From the NCBI GenBank assembly GCA_038502055.1, contig JAXRKN010000038.1:310001-374000 (forward strand): 64,000 nucleotides of DNA, given 5' to 3'. Numbering within the stretch: the stretch's first letter is position 1; each line of letters begins with the position of its first letter. The stretch comes from Tanytarsus gracilentus. Its lineage: Eukaryota > Arthropoda > Insecta > Diptera > Chironomidae. The notes under the pieces were generated by a model. That model saw only the letters and a list, made by a program, of their open reading frames with translations. It was not told the DNA's origin and made no database searches. Shown here in pieces: positions 47,301-63,100 of this stretch. A program made the translations under genes and the position numbers.

Positions 47301-50300
47301 TCAACAACGCAAAAAGTATTACCTTAAAGTGTTTTTTATAATTTTCAGGCATTTTACAAAATTCAAGGAATTTTTGTACGTTTTAAATTTTTCACTTTTA
47401 AGTTCATCAATTTATTAAAATTTAATTGACACAACATAAAAAATTTAAAGAATTCATTCAATTTTCTTTTTCAATAAAAACGATTTTAAATTAAATTTTT
47501 TTTGTTAAATTTAAATATTCAATGAAATCTACATTAAAAATCAACCAAAAGTGTAAAACTTGATTTCAGATACCACAAAATAATCTTAAAATAAATTTTC
47601 TAATTTAAAATTCATAAGCAAATAATTTACTCAACCCTCACTCAATTTGACACCTCCTCTCGAAATTCGAAGTCATTCTCTATATGTGAAGGGTTAAAAA
47701 TTGTAAATCACAATCTCAAGTTTATATGTTTGAGAAAAGAAACCCCAAGGAGAAAAGCAATGTGTCGATAATAAGAAAACTTTTATGAAGAGAGAGAAAA
47801 TTTTCTATTCACACACCGAAAAATAGTTTCTCAAGTTTATTTTATGAAGGATTATATTGAGTTTATATTCTTTCGAGATTTTTCACTCTTAATTGGAATT
47901 TATCCACTTAAAAACTTAAGAAAGTTGTCTAGAGAAACCACATGCTTTAATTAAAGAAGTGTTTTAATGTCTTGAGAGATTAAATTAATTTTGAAAATAA
48001 TATAAAAGTTGATTAAATATAAAAGTAAATTAAAACCATTAAAATTTTAAACTAGAGCAAAAGAATTTAAAAATAAGGTTTTAAAATTTTTATTTGTTAC
48101 AAAAAGACATGAAAAAAGTTAATTAAACTTTTTGTGTTTTTACAATGTTGGTTTGAATTCATCATGTTACAAAATTCTAAAGACTGTCTTACAATTTATT
48201 TTTTTTGTGTGAGAAGTTGAATATAAAAGTTGCTGTGTAACTCGTTAACTACAACAAGACATCTCCATCCACTTAAGCAGAAGAGTTGAAGGATTATTCA
48301 TGTGCAGTGCAGAAATTGAATTAGGGTTGTCGGTAATAAAAACCGTAATTGAATTTTGTACATTCAAAATGAGATCTCTTCTTCATGCTGCTTTCTACTT
48401 AGAATCAGTCGCTCATCTTGCCATGAACAGAAATTACAAAGGGCAGCATGAAATCCATTTTTCCTCTCTAGGCCTTATAGCGACCTCAAAAATTGGCTTT
48501 TAAATCTTTCCAAATAAATTGAAATTTTTTCTCCATTGCATACGAAAAATGTCATGGTAAGCTGCTGCTTGCCTTTCAACCTACAATTCACCCTTTGCCG
48601 TTTTTGACAGTCGAGAATAATAAGCTGTCATCAAATGGTTACTAAATGAACTCACACACATGCCAACGGGCATTTTCCCGGCGGTTATAAATTTGTTTTT
48701 TGCTATCTCTCGTTACTGCACGAGAAAATTTTCAAGTGGGTTAGTCTAATTTTCTAAAGATACTTGTCATTTTACATATTTTTCCTCTTTATCATTTTAA
48801 ATTTAAGATTGTCAAAAGCTCAACAAAATCGATGGCTCAATAGTTAGTTGATTATTTAAATTACAACAGAAAATTCCGTTCTCAATTTGAATTAATTTGT
48901 CTCTTCATTTAATTTCATTAGCTTGGGTGGCGGAAAATTCCGCACATTCCTGAACTAATTCACTCGGATGCGATAGCATGACAAACAGGTTTTTGTGTTG
49001 TGCGATAGTGAACTCATATTGCGCATAAATTTGCAGAAGTTAAATGTGAAAAATGAAAAATAGTTTCACAAAGAATTTCATTTCATGTTCAAAGCTTTCA
49101 CTCTAAATTAGATTAAAATTGCTCCACATTTCCAACTGAAATAATTTCGAAGCGTTTTATTCTGAATTGAGAGTGACATACACTCATATCATCGCTATAG
49201 AGACAAGAGAGAAAAGGTAATTGCTGAAAATATATATTGCGATAAAGCGCAAAGCAGACAATGCGATGGAAAAGGTGCGGAATGGGAGAATATTAAAACA
49301 TTAACATAAATAAAAATTATCACTAAGAGTGACAAAGCAGAGATAAGCATGGCACTTTTTAAAAATTTAACAATTGTCCCCGTGAATTACTGGAAAAATG
49401 TCAAAAATTGCATGCGCATCATTTTTTTATCGAGGTGACAAAGTAAATAAAAAGTTGACAAAAAATGTAAAATAAATTAATTACGCAAACAATTTTGCTT
49501 TAAAATTTAAATAAATATTTTAGTTTTCGCATGAATTTAAAATTTTTAATTAAAACCCAAAAATTCGCTATTTAATCGTTGGCTCCGTTTAATGAATGCA
49601 CTTCGTTATCTTTTAAATGAATTATTATTTCAACTTTTTCCTCTCTATCGTCACGACTCACATAGATCCCTTCTATTTGATCCCGACTATCACATGGATA
49701 ATGTCAAAGCTAGGGTTAAAAACTTTCACATCTAAACTCACACAGTTTTATAATGCGAAAAAGTCGCACAGTGCACTTGCGTCTAAATTTATGGATTTTT
49801 GAATAAAATTCTAACAAAACTTTTTAGTGCAGTAGTTTGTTATCATACGAACATTATTATTCATGAGATATGCATGAAATATATACAAGCTTATACCTGC
49901 AAGATTATCTCTTGATGTCACCTACAAAGTTCAAAAATTTTATTTCATTGCGAAATATTTTTTTAATAAAAAAGAATTCACTTGAACGAGAGAAATCTCA
50001 ATGTGGTTGGAAAAAAAATCCTAAAGATAAATAAAACCCCGAGTGAGACTTTTAAAAAGTTATAAAACGACGATTGTGGTTGTAGAGCAATACCCAGGGA
50101 GACTCGAAAAAGGCTCTATGGTATTTTCATGTGTTTGTGGCATGTCTTAAAAATTTACATACAGTTCTTCTTCCCTCCAACCATAATCCCAATTTTATTT
50201 TCTCTCTCTCTGCATGCTTAAAAGAGATTTATTCGAGGATGTGAAATTCTGGTTTAAATTTTAAAAGTTTTTAAAGTTAAATTAAATTTTGTTTAAAATG

Positions 50301-53300
50301 AATAAATTAAAAAATGTTTATATATTTTTAATATTTGCAAAAACCAGAGTTTCACCCCCTCTAAGATATGCAAACATTTAAAAAATCTATTTCATCTGAA
50401 ATTTTTCTTTTTACCGCATTACTATTTACTGATCTAAAGGATCATCTCAATGTTTTATTTACTATAACAACCCTTCAACCCTACTCAATCATCAACTTTA
50501 AATTCCAAAACCCCGTTCCAGCATTCCATGAGAGATTACGATTACATGACATCATCAACATCGTGTCGCTGGAATCCCCAAAACAATACTCAAGTTCAAG
50601 TTCATAGAGATAGAAGGAAGTAAAAGCACATGGCAATATTTCCACGATTGGAAACGACAATCAACAAATTGCCGACTGGAAATTCCATATTTGCATTTTC
50701 CACCATTCCAAACTCCACAAAGTCAAGTGAAATGCTTTCATTTATCAACGTTCAGTTGACGTGAAACGCTCAACGTGTTGAGACGTGAAAATCTTCGAAC
50801 TTTTCCGCTCTATCTTTCTTAAATCATTTGTGACTTAAAGCTGTTAATTGAAAGGATTTTTATATCAATGTGCGAGTGTCTTTAAAGGAAAAAAAAATCA
50901 ACAGACAAGAGAAAGAATTTCACAGTGGATTAAACACGAAAATCTTCACTAGTCACACGATAAGGCAATAATGATATAAAAAAGTTTGTGAATCTAAAAA
51001 AATTCGTGTGCTCTCTATAAAAGTGAAAAAACCGGAAAAATAAAAAGTGGTTAGAAGGAAAAGGAAAATTGTTGTGGATAAAACGCGAATGTATGATTTT
51101 AGTGTTTGGAACATTGTTAGTGTTTCCCCGTAAATTTGTTGTTGTTTCGCACAATAAAAAATTATATAATGTGTTAAAGTGAAAAAATAATGTAAGAATA
51201 TAATTGCGAGGTGAAATTCCTTTGAAATCTACTCACGACAAGGGATGAAAACCTCCATTTTTTAAAAATAAAAGAGATCAAAATTAATTTTAACTTTTTT
51301 AAATAGAAAATATTTTTAATGAAAATTTACCAGAGTTCTTTGATCCTCCTCAAAACTTGCTCTTTCGACAAATTTATTCCTTGAGCTTCATTTAAATACA
51401 AAAATAACATTTTCGATGTATTTGAATTTCTCAAACTTTATTCAACCGCAAACCGCAAAATATTTAAAACAACTTTCATGCATGATTTAAAATCTTCCAC
51501 AAGCCAATTCAAAAACTTTTCGATCGATGTACTTTGAATGCAATTGAAAAATTTACATACAACAGAAACCACGCTACTAAATTAAGTTGCTTCATCCCTC
51601 ACCAGCAACCAAAATCTCGAGCAGCGTGAGAGCGAAATATTTTTTTTGCCACATTAGCAGTGAAACGAGGCGATAAATAAGCTTCGAAGGAGAAAGTGAA
51701 GAAAATCCTGAAGCGGAAATAAATTTAGGATTTGAACAAATGGCGAATTGCTGTCGCCCACATTGAGTCTCAATAGTGATTTTAGTGGCTTGAAAATTTT
51801 ACGTTTTTACGCATTTTGAAAATTTATTTTGGGGTAAAATGAGTCGTGGGATTGATATTAAATTTTTCTTTAATCGACGAAGCTTCAATTTTCGATTGAA
51901 GAATTTATAAAGAAAAAGGAAATTATTTATAAATTTTTCAAATAATTCCAACTTTAATGAATTCACCTCGTCTTGAATCTACGCGCAAATATTTACAGTT
52001 GTGGGTTCCAACGAAAAAGCTTTAGGTTTAATAATGAAATCAACGAGGCAATATTACATGGAATTTATGACAATGATTTTTCATGAAATTTATCTAACGC
52101 ACATTTCTAACCGACATTGAGCTCAAGAAGGCAAAAATAAACATACGTGGGAAATGCTAAATGTGATTCACAAATACAAATTTTATGTAAATTTTCCATT
52201 TTCTTTTCTGGTTTTTTGTCATCGCAGCTTAACTAACCGACAACATCTATTCGATAATGGAGGCACACAAAAAAGTTCCTCGAGAGGTGACACAATTGAA
52301 TGAGGATGGGGATAAGGAGGTGGAATATAAAATGAATGAAACGAAAGAAAAAGGAACATGACATAACATAATTATGAGTTTGTGTTCTTATTCTCTTGAT
52401 TAATGAATTGCTTTTTTCTCCTTCTTGCCAATCACGTGCTTCATATAATTTTTTTTTCGAGAGTTGTAAATTTTTATAAAGTGTGTTCTCACTGCAGGAA
52501 GCGATTCCATTAGCAAATTTGAAGGTCGCTTTAGCAGTAAATTAATAAATTGAGTTATTTTAATGTATTCGTAAATGAAAAAGCTCACAAATCATTTTTG
52601 ACGTGGTACAAGCTTCTTAAGATTGCAAGGTAGACATGACATTTTTTGTTCATTATTTAATTAAAATTCTTTTTTTTTGAATTAATTTATGGTAAATTTT
52701 GACCTCGATTTTAAATCCTTTAAACCTCTTTAGGACAAGAACATTTAATCTAAAATTTTAATCGCTGTTTTTATGTTTGCTCAAAATTTAAAATTTAAAT
52801 TCAAACTCCACAGAATTACACGAAATTTTCTGGGCTTTAAAAAATCATTTTAATGGATTAAAGGAAAAAAGTTTTCCTCGAACGAAAATAAAGTCCATAA
52901 ACTTACCCTCGCGCCCTTCAGTTTCGTGCATTTTCACTCGAGAGCCGAGAAAGACTAAAAGAAATTGATGAATAATTCATTCCGGCCATGAGCTAAGCCC
53001 AACACTGTTGTTGTCTTTCTCGATAGAGAGAGCAAAGAAAAAGCAGATGGATAAGAATTAATTACAACAGAAAATATAAATTGTTGACAAAATTGTTGTT
53101 TATGAAAAAAGGGGGACGACCTCCCGCGGTGTTCTTTATTTTTATCCTGTAACAATATGTCGTCGTGCTAGAAACTCATAAAAAATACCTTCGACGGCTG
53201 AGGGAGCACGAAGAAAGAACAATAACAGAAAAGCCAACATAAAAATTTATTCAGTTTTGCTTACGTACCGTCATCGCTCATTTACTTCATTAAAAATGCC

Positions 53301-56300
53301 GCGCAAAGTGAATCAAAATTCTTTTTCTAGCATTTTTGCATAAATTTTTTAAGACAATAAATGTAGGAAGAAAGTGGAGGACATTCAAATTTGGGCTAAA
53401 CTGAATATATTTTTAAAAATTTAAAATCAATCTCAATTTTTATATTTTAAACTTCAATCGTCCGCACTTTATTTTTTGAAGATTTCATCATCCGAGCTTG
53501 TTGTCGAGGCTTAAAAATGAAAAAAACTCCCTTCAATTATCCGACAACATCATTTTTTCATCTCTTTATTTCCTTCCCCGGAGGAAAATATACAAGAAAG
53601 CTTAGATTGAAGCAATTCACTTATTTGATTACCTGCGATGATTTTTCTTCATCTAAGTCGTTCAAATTGCAGCGAATGTCATTGTCGAAATAAAATTATG
53701 AATGTCTTTTGCCTTGAAAATGTTTTTTTCAACAAGCTCTCGTGTTCGGTTGTAATCACATTGTCGCAGGAAAAGATTGATGTAGTCGAGACATTCTCAT
53801 CGTAGTTTAGCTGTCAGAAAATCAATAAAGTTTTTCTTTTCGCAAAAGTTTTAATTAAAGTAACTTTTTGTTGTTTCTTTTTAGTTAATTCGTTTCATTT
53901 CTCAGGTGATTTTATGCTTGAATAAATGAGGATGAAAAAGTGTTGACAGAGGAATAAAACAAAGTTTTTCTAGGATTTTAGAATTTTGTCATTTTTTTGA
54001 AGCTTTTTTGAGCTTCATTCAAAATTGAAACTTTACTGTCAAAAATTAATTTAAAAAAAATATTTTTTATACCAATTCGAAATTTAAATATTTTTCACCT
54101 TCAACCCCAAAAACCTACCGAAAAAATCAATTAAGTTTTTTTTTTCTAATTGACCATAACCAATTCACTTTATTTTTCCTGAAACCTTTTACAATTTCTT
54201 TGTTTTCCCCAACACTAAAGAAAAGAAAAAGAAAAATGTAACAAAACAAATTTATTTAATTTAATCATGCAACAATCTAAAGCTATTGTTTTCTAATGTT
54301 TCTTTCCATTTCGATCATTACTTCATGCGAAAAGAAAATCGTGAGAAAAAATACTTTTATTGTACATATCTAAAGTGTATCAACTTTTTTGTATTTTCCT
54401 TCATTTCATTTTCCTTTAATTAATTCCCTTTTTCATGTGACGACATGAATGAAAGAAAAGCTTTGAGATTTTCTTTAATGCCATCGAACGTATTTTATTT
54501 TATCAGATACGAAATCGCAAAATCCCTTTCCATTGAGACAGTGGATGTGTGTTACAGTTTTCCTCTCTCTCTCGTGGCTTATGTAAGCAATCGCCTCGAC
54601 GACCTCATGAAGTAAAAAGGACGATTGAGAAATTTCTTGCCTCAAAATGGTGTAATTTCTGCAATTCTTTTTGAGGAAAAATGAAACGTGACTGTAATCG
54701 AAAAATATTTCTGCAACCTTTAAAAAAGGAAAAATTTCTGATCCGCATCGAAATGCCTTCAAGTTGACCATTTTAAATCGGCAAAAAATATCAGTGTGAA
54801 TTGAAAATTAACAACCAATTAATGATTCAGAAAAAGTATCGTTGGCACTTTTTATATTTTACTTTGGATGAATACAAAATGAATGTGAATTGCTCCATTT
54901 ATTTACATAAAAAAATTCCCAGTTGTCGAACGAGGTTTGAGAACTAAAATTGCGGCTTTGAAGACTTTTAAAATTTTATATAAAAAAAATCGTTTATCAC
55001 AAAATCCATTTTAGAATTCCCTGCCTCGCCCATTAGATGATTTTTCATAGACAATTTCATTTCCTTTCTGAGCTAGGCCGAAATAAAAATGAAACAAATT
55101 TTTTGTGCTACCGTCAAATTGCCACAACATGACTGAAATTTCGTATTCATTTCCTGTTTCGAGAACAATTCGTTATCTCCTTTTTCTCCTCATCGTTTTT
55201 CCTTCTCAAACACTTTTTTGCGAATGTGTTTTTATATTTAAATGAAAAAATGTCTCTCTCGACTTTTTCTTTCGTGCTTTTGCTCTATGCAAACCTCAAT
55301 AAATTGTGTCAAAAAAGAGTGAATAATTGTGTGTGTCATATTAGTTCATTTTTTCGTATCATAGAAGAAAAGGATTTGGCGTGAAATCTGACATAAATCT
55401 TCATACAATGTTAAATTACCATTTATTTTACGGATAATTCGAGCGAGAAAATTTTAAGGAGTGGGAGATGATAGAAGGCATTTTGTGATTTATTTAAAAT
55501 TAACTTTTCGTCATAAAATCTTTAAAAAACTCATCGAAAGTTTTTCAAAAATTAAAGTCCCAACAAACAAGTTCGTTTGTCACATCCTCGAACGTGTTTC
55601 ATTTCCTTTCAATTACTTTTCTCTCTCTCGTTTTCTATATTAATTGACCGAGTGCACGAACAATGCAAGGACAATCAATGGAGGAAAAAAATCATCAATA
55701 GCCATTTTTTCTCATCCAATTCACATAAGGGCAATAAAGTTCAATGAATGAAAGTGTGCAAAGATCTTTTTATATTAAGATGCCTCGAAAAAAAATTATA
55801 AATCATGTGGCAGTCAAGGCAGGCTTTCCTTCCTTTCATACACTCGATCTGGGAGGCAATGATCGGAAACGAGAGCAACACAAAAAATGAAGAGAAAAAA
55901 AAAGATTTTCTCGATTTATCTTTTCATTGTTTTCACATTTCGGCATTGCGAGGAGGTTGGATGAAGAGAAAGAATCATCAATAATAAAGTTATTTTTTGT
56001 TGCTTCAACTTGAGACTAAATTTTACTACTTTGCTGCTGTATTTTTTGCATAGGGAGGGACAACTGAGAAGGTTAAAAATATTTTAATTTTTTTAAAATA
56101 AATTTTTCGATTTTTTTAGAAGAGTTTGAAATATTTTATTAAAGTGACCGACCCTAGATTTTTGCAGGTTTCTTTTTATTGTCAATTGATAAATCTTTTT
56201 TGTGTCGGCATTTTTAAGGTCGCAGCTTAAGTTCTCGACAGTCTTTTGAAGAATTTTGGGCTATTTTTATATCAAATTCATTGAAGGCAACTTTTTCAGC

Positions 56301-59300
56301 TTAATTCGACAATTTCTCTCTCAAATGCCTAAAATAAACAATTATGGCCGTTAAATTCTCCTCAATCCTATTTGGACCCGTAATTAATTAACCCGCAAGT
56401 CATTAAATCCTCATCTATGTTGCGAGCTGAGGGAAAAATATATCCTTCACAACAAATTTCAATCCGCCATCTGTTATGTACCTTTTCCACATAAATCTTC
56501 CTACTCGACTCACCCATTCGCTTTCAAATAAATTTCTCGCGTTTAAATTTTCATACAAAAAAAAAGATTTTTTTTCTCGTACTTAAAGCTCATTCAATTT
56601 CTTATATTGTGCGCATTGATGTTCGAAATGCGTAAAGAAGGCAAAAATCGAAAACAATGAAATCATTCGCCCGATGTGTAGTGTTGACGCCCTCATTATA
56701 GCGGAGGGCAATGATAAATGAGTTTGTTACTTTTTTTGTTGATTGAAATACAAAAATTTTTTTTTTGCTCGTGTTTAGTTTGGCTTAAAGACGGAATTGA
56801 ATTAGTTACAGATAAGAAAAATCGCATAGAATTTTTTTTTGCTATGAAGGCGTGAAAAAAATAAACTCATAGTGGGTTTTTGGCTATTGAGAAAGTATTT
56901 GATAAATGAATTTTCAACGACGATAACAATAAAAGAAACCATTGCATTGATAAAAAGATTTTCTTCGTAATTTTCATATTTTTTTAAATTATTTGAAAGC
57001 TTGAAATATTTTTAAAAGCTTCAATCAGAAACTTGTTTAAAAGCTTTCATAAAATTGAACGCAATTAAAATTGTTAGAATTCAACGTCAGACTGTCTAAG
57101 GGCATTGTGATACTTCCAAGAATATTTTGAAAATCAAGAACCAAAAATACATTTCTTGTAACCATCCATCATCCCTGCAGCGACTCCAACATTAATAATT
57201 CATGAATAGCCAATACCAAAAATAGCAAAAAAAGTAAAGCTCATGTTTGAGATTGAAGACAAATCGCTCGGAGAATTTCAATTTGTTGGAAGTTTTTCTG
57301 AATCATAAGTGTTTGAATGAAAAATGGCTTACGTGCTGTGCTAGACCGGATAATTAAGGCAAGAATATCCATAAATTCGATCCTCTGTCAACCTTTCTTA
57401 AAGTGGCTCAGATGGTCGACAAATTTTCGATTCCCTCCGCTCAGTTTTAATTTTGCCAACTTTTTTATGCTTATCGTCGTAAATTTTAATTCCACACGGA
57501 CTCGAGCGGTATTTCATGAGGGAGAGAAAATGATATTTAATTTTTTTTTTCGTAGAAATTACAAATTAAAACAAATTGCATGATAATGATCGCTCAAAAA
57601 TTGATGTAGCTTGTGTATGCGAAAGAATTTACTGTCCGTCGTTGCTCATTTCTTCTCCATGAGGATCTCTTTTGTGTACGGCATAGAAAGTGGTCCTTTG
57701 TTGCTTCGGGAGAAAAAGACCTTTTTGATATACTTTTGTATCGAGATTATGGTCGGTGATGCAGAGTCATTGGGCGGTTGTTTTGTTGGCCATTATCGGG
57801 TCAGAGTGGTACAAAAAAAACGAGAGGAAATTTTGCGGGTAAATTAAAGTTGAAATGAATTTTAATTTCAACACCACATCATCGCAAGATTGCGGATTAA
57901 AAAGGCAATAATTTCGAGTATTTGAGAAAATGGGCATTAGAATAAGCCGGAATTATTTGCTTGTTTTCGCATTAAAAGAGCTTTTAAGACGGCTTAAATT
58001 TGATAAAATTGAAATTGAATTTCTCTCGAGTATTTAAGACTAATTATTTTATTTCGTTCTTTTGAAAAACGTCGCACATCCTTCATTATCGTATAAATAA
58101 TTAACCATCATAAAACCTTAAAAGAGGAATTAAATAGAATCTTATTACGCGATTAAGAGTGAAAATAATTTCGAGATAATTGCCCTTAAAAGCGTGGAAT
58201 TAGAATTAAACTTATTTTTCGGGGTATTTATTTCACAACCGGTTAACTCCGAAGTCTGTTTCAAAAATGATCTTTTAATCGCTTTATAGCGAAGTTTAAT
58301 GCTAATTTGGTTATAAAAAATTTAATCGATACTTTTCCAACTAAAATCAACTTTAACATGTGGCGACATTTAAAAATTCAAAGTTTTAATTTTGTTTTTT
58401 AAAAATTTAAATTGAGATTAAAAATTTTTAAATTAGTTCTCAAAATCTCCACCCTTGAAAAATTGTCATAACTCCGCTTATCGAAATCATCGTCATCATT
58501 CTCGTCAGCACTTTTTATGACTTTTAATTTTTATGAACTTTGCACAAGTTTATTGTTCTTTCCATAAAGTCGCATAAATTTTAATTTTTATTGCTGAAAT
58601 TTTATGTGACGTATACGAAGCTTCGCTGTGCCTTCTTTTGTTCCAATGGAGTCTTTAAAGATTAGGAGGATTTTGTTCTTAAAATCTCATTGTAACGATG
58701 GAATATTTGATGTTGAATTTATTGCGCATGATAGGGTAAATTTTATGTGTCAAACAAATACACCAAAGGCAATGTCATGCCATTTCAGATCAAATGTTCA
58801 ACTATTTTGAGAGTAAAAGGTTCAATGTCAATGTTTGAGTAAGTTTATTGACACATTATTGAAGCGCATAGAGAGCCTTAAATTCCTCACTCAAATCCAC
58901 ATCAAAATGATCTCACAAAAGAGGAAAGGAAAAAGTTTTGACAGTTAAAATACCACATGACAAGCTTACCGTACAATTAGTAAAAAGTGAGAGCAGTTGT
59001 AATACATCACAAATGTAAACGGAAGAGTTGTTGTTGGCAACATTATTTGATGGTTTGTGTGGGTAAACTTTTTTCCGGGCTAAAACGAGCAAACATTATT
59101 GAGTTTGTAGTTTAGGACTCAACCAACACGGATTTGTAAACACTTCATAAATTACTTGAAGTTTTGTGGTTTTTAAAAATGTTAACAAACTAAAAAATAG
59201 AAAGATAAAATTAATTTTTAAAAAATGGAGTTAAAAAAATTTTCGTTCATTTTTATTTTTATAATGTCGAGTGAAATTTTTCACATTGTTTTACCTAAAA

Positions 59301-60016
59301 ACGATCTTAAAATTTTTAGAATTAAAAATTCCTTCACAGTATGGCTTCAAGATGGAGAGAACTCACTGTACAACTACACTTTTAAGAAGAGTCGAGTCCT
59401 TAAAACATAAGAATGAATTGTTGATGAGAACATAAATTATTTATGAATAATTACAAAATTTGTCCAGAGCTGAGAGCTTTAAATTTTTTGCAGACTCCCA
59501 ATTTTTAAAATTCATCCCAGAATTTATTTTAATTTTTAAAATCATTTCTAGAAATTTTCCATCTTTCTCTTATGATCTCAAAAAAATATAAAACATTTCA
59601 ATGAATTTCTTATGAGGATACAATAAATCATTGCATTAAGTAGATTTCAAAGTGAAAGAAAAAAAGAGATTTCTCAAATCCATTAACCTAATTTTGGCAT
59701 TCAAATTAATTTATAATTATCCTAATGAATCGTGTTTTCCATATCGTTACAGTGAAAATAAATAAACACGAAGATGCTGCAATGATGAATAAAAAAAGAC
59801 ACTAAAAGCTTTCGACTCGACTGTTGAGTAATTCTGTAAAGATGCTCTCGAGATTCAATGTTGAAGTACATGATATGAGAGGAGAGAGAAGTAAAAGCAT
59901 GATGGAGCACATTGCGGAATGAACATTATTTAAAATAATGTAGGCTAAACGACGGGGGTTGCAAAATTACCCTTTTAATATTTTTTTGCTCCTCTCTCTC
60001 ACCAAACGAAAAAAAA
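44393..60016. other. Large gene-free region
   Basis: About 15.6 kb of AT-rich DNA between the receptor array and the Sidestep-like gene. Every open frame is short (under 100 codons), low in complexity and without family resemblance. I saw no tRNA, no rRNA and no element boundary that I could support with terminal repeats and target duplications. It probably contains distant regulatory DNA or untranslated first exons of the Sidestep-like gene, which in insects commonly has large upstream introns. Confidence 0.55.
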
Positions 60017-60024
60017 TATATAAG
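60017..60024 (+). promoter_or_regulatory. TATA-like box upstream of the Sidestep-like gene
   Basis: TATATAAG stands 85 bp before the start codon at 60102. A TAGTCGGCACTCAG stretch about 30-40 bp downstream could contain the initiator. If used, it gives a leader of about 50 bases. Given the surrounding AT-richness a chance match is possible. Confidence 0.3.
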
Positions 60025-60101
60025 TGAAAAAAAGCACATACACATATAGTCGGCACTCAGCAGATATCAGCAGCTGCTTCACGGTCTCGCATTAGTGAAA
60101 A

Positions 60102-63100
60102 ATGATTTTGGAAATTTATGATATCGTGAAGCACACAACTTTTATGCTCTTGAAGCTGGTGTTGTTTTTATGTCTGGCGCAAGGATATACCAAGAGCGAA
60201 AAGGAAAAATTGGGTAAGATTTGTATGATGATGTATGTGGTGAGTGGATAAAAGGGACGTCTATGCAATAAATACATATAAGGGGACTGACTCTCTCTCT
60301 CACATTGCAAAAGATCTCGCAACTCTAATGGCTTTATAATAATGCTATTGAAATATGACTTAATAAACACCATAGACACAATGGAGAATTTATCATCGCC
60401 TAATGTGATAAAACTTTCATTCTTCATCCATTAAAAATGTGTGAATTATTAAGTGCGAATGCTTTTAAATCTCTTCCGTCGTCGTTTTAATTTCATTCTC
60501 GAGATTGTGCATTGAGAAAGTGTATTTGGGGTGGATGAATTTTTCATAGTTAAAATTATTTCAGACATTGAGTTAAAATTAATTGAATCGTTCGTTAATT
60601 ACGTTTGAAAAAATCAAAATCAAAAATATTTTTTGACGGGAAATTTGACAAAAAAATATTTAAATTTCAACGGTTTTTGGTGATTAAATTTTAAACTGTT
60701 TGAAGTTGCAAAAAAAATCTAAAATCCATCAAACCAAAAAATATCTCTCAACTTTTATTGGAAAATGCATTCACATCACTTTCTCTCTATCTACAAAATC
60801 TGAAGTGTGCTACAGATTTTTCGCCTATGAATGCAATATTGAGAATTATTCGCATAAAATTTAAATATTCATAAACTCTCGAATATCATTGTGCAGATAG
60901 ATGATGACTCTTTTGATAAATGTAAAAAGTGCTCGTATTCGCTCGATTAAAATGCAAATTTAATTTATCTCGAGGACCATTGCAGTGGCAGAGAGCAGGA
61001 AAAAGACAGCAAACAATTTTATTTGCGGTCACATTTGAGTTTTTTATACTGCCATCAAATTCGATTTATGATTTAATCATTGTGGTTTAATTATTATTCA
61101 AAGGGTTGCAAATTTTTTATCGAAAAAAATTCTCATAATATTTCATCCCCTGAACAATGAATTTTATTTACCTTTTCATATTTTTTTTGCTCCCCTCTCG
61201 AAATTGAATTTTATCAGCAATTTTGAAACAATTTTTGTTTGCTTGAAATTGACGCACATAAAATTGAGTTTTATTCAAATGACTTTTTCATCCTCACCCT
61301 CCAGCTCCCATAACGAATGTCGAGGCGATTGAGGGGCAGCAGACTCATCTCTACTGTCCAATGACAACTCCGAATGGTGATAAAATCAACATGGTACTGT
61401 GGTTTAAGGACGACGTTGGAGTGCCAATTTATCGGTACGAGAGCAGTCAGCGACATTTATGACATTTTACTCATTTTCACACTTCCCTCCTTAAAATAGT
61501 TTTGATGTTCGTGGAAAATCTATGATAGAGGCAACTGAGTGGTCAGATGCCACTGTCTTTGGAACCCGTGCCAAATTTATTACACAGTCTGAGCCAGCAT
61601 TTTTAGAGATAGATGTAAGTTAATTAGCCAAAAGAACATTAAATGTTGATGAATTTTCTGCTGACTCTCATCATTTTTCTTTCTTTTCTCAGGACATTAA
61701 GCGACACGATCAAGGTAAGTGACAACGAAGATTGTCGAATGCTTTTTTCTGACACTCTCGATTTATTTTTATTTGCAGGCATTTACCGATGTCGTGTCGA
61801 TTTCCAAACTAGTCAAACAATTAGTCTGAGATTCAATCTCACCGTGATAAGTGAGTAACTTGATTTGTTCTGGGAAAATTATCGTTAATTGAACTTAATT
61901 CGTAGAAAATGTTGACATTTTTAGAATTTTATATAAAAATATTTTTAAAGCTTGCTGATTTAAGAATTCTTCTTAATTCCCTAAAAATGTCTTTGAATAA
62001 CGAAAAATTACCGCAATTATCTAAATTTTTGTTGTCAAATCTTTTTCGCTAATTCTCTGAAAAATAATTACCCAAAAACATCTTTTTAGAGCCTTTTATG
62101 TTAATAAACTTGTTTTGAAAGAGAACAAAAAAACCATCAAGACCTTTTTTTTCGACTGCCTCAAAAAATTGAGATGCGACAAAAGAAAGGAAAAGAAAAA
62201 GCTTTGCATAAAAATTAATGGTGCGAATATGCTGCTTTCTTTTTTTTCAACTCTATTTTTTGCTCGCAATGTAATCCACTAAATGTTCATAACAATAAAG
62301 GACTTTATAAAAATTCAATTGGCCATGTTTCAGCAAATTTTTATTGCCATAATAATTTTGATAACTTTTTATTTCTCTTCTCAACTTCCGTTTCCTCTCT
62401 GCCAGTTTTACCAGAAAATCCGATTATTTTGGATCGATGGGGGCGCGTTATAAATAGAACAACAATCGGTCCAATGGAGGAAGGCGATGATGTAATTCTC
62501 TCATGTCGGGTCATTGGAGGTAAATATTGAAGTATTAATGTGATTGGAATTATTTTCCGACTCACTGAACTTTTATCAACTCTTCTCAAACTTTATAACT
62601 TTATTACACCTCTCAATCAAATACTTCCCGTACGGAAGGTCTTATACACATTTAGTTTTTGCCCATCTATTAATTTATGCTCGCTTCAAGTTCGCACTAC
62701 ATGTTATTCAACCTTTTTCCACTTCATGAGAGTGAATTTATCATGCAATAAATTATTCAAGCTTCTTGTGCTGTTGCTTTTACTCTAATAGAGTGCGATG
62801 ATGGTAACAAATGGGAAAATTTAAAAGTGCAAACTCAACGATGTATGATGGAATTAAGATATTTGTTAAGTTGTTTTGTAAAATATTTCAAAATAAAGCT
62901 TCTTAACTTTAAGCGAATTGTTTGGAGGAATTAGGAAGCACAACACAATTAATAATTATTAATTAAGCTTCTTAAGTTGAAAAGGTTAATAAATTGTTTT
63001 TAGAGCCTAATTAGAAATTTTGAATCGCACTTTTACAATTCTACCAGGATTTCTACATAAATCATTTTATCGAAAATCATTAAACTGTTTCCGCTTAAAA

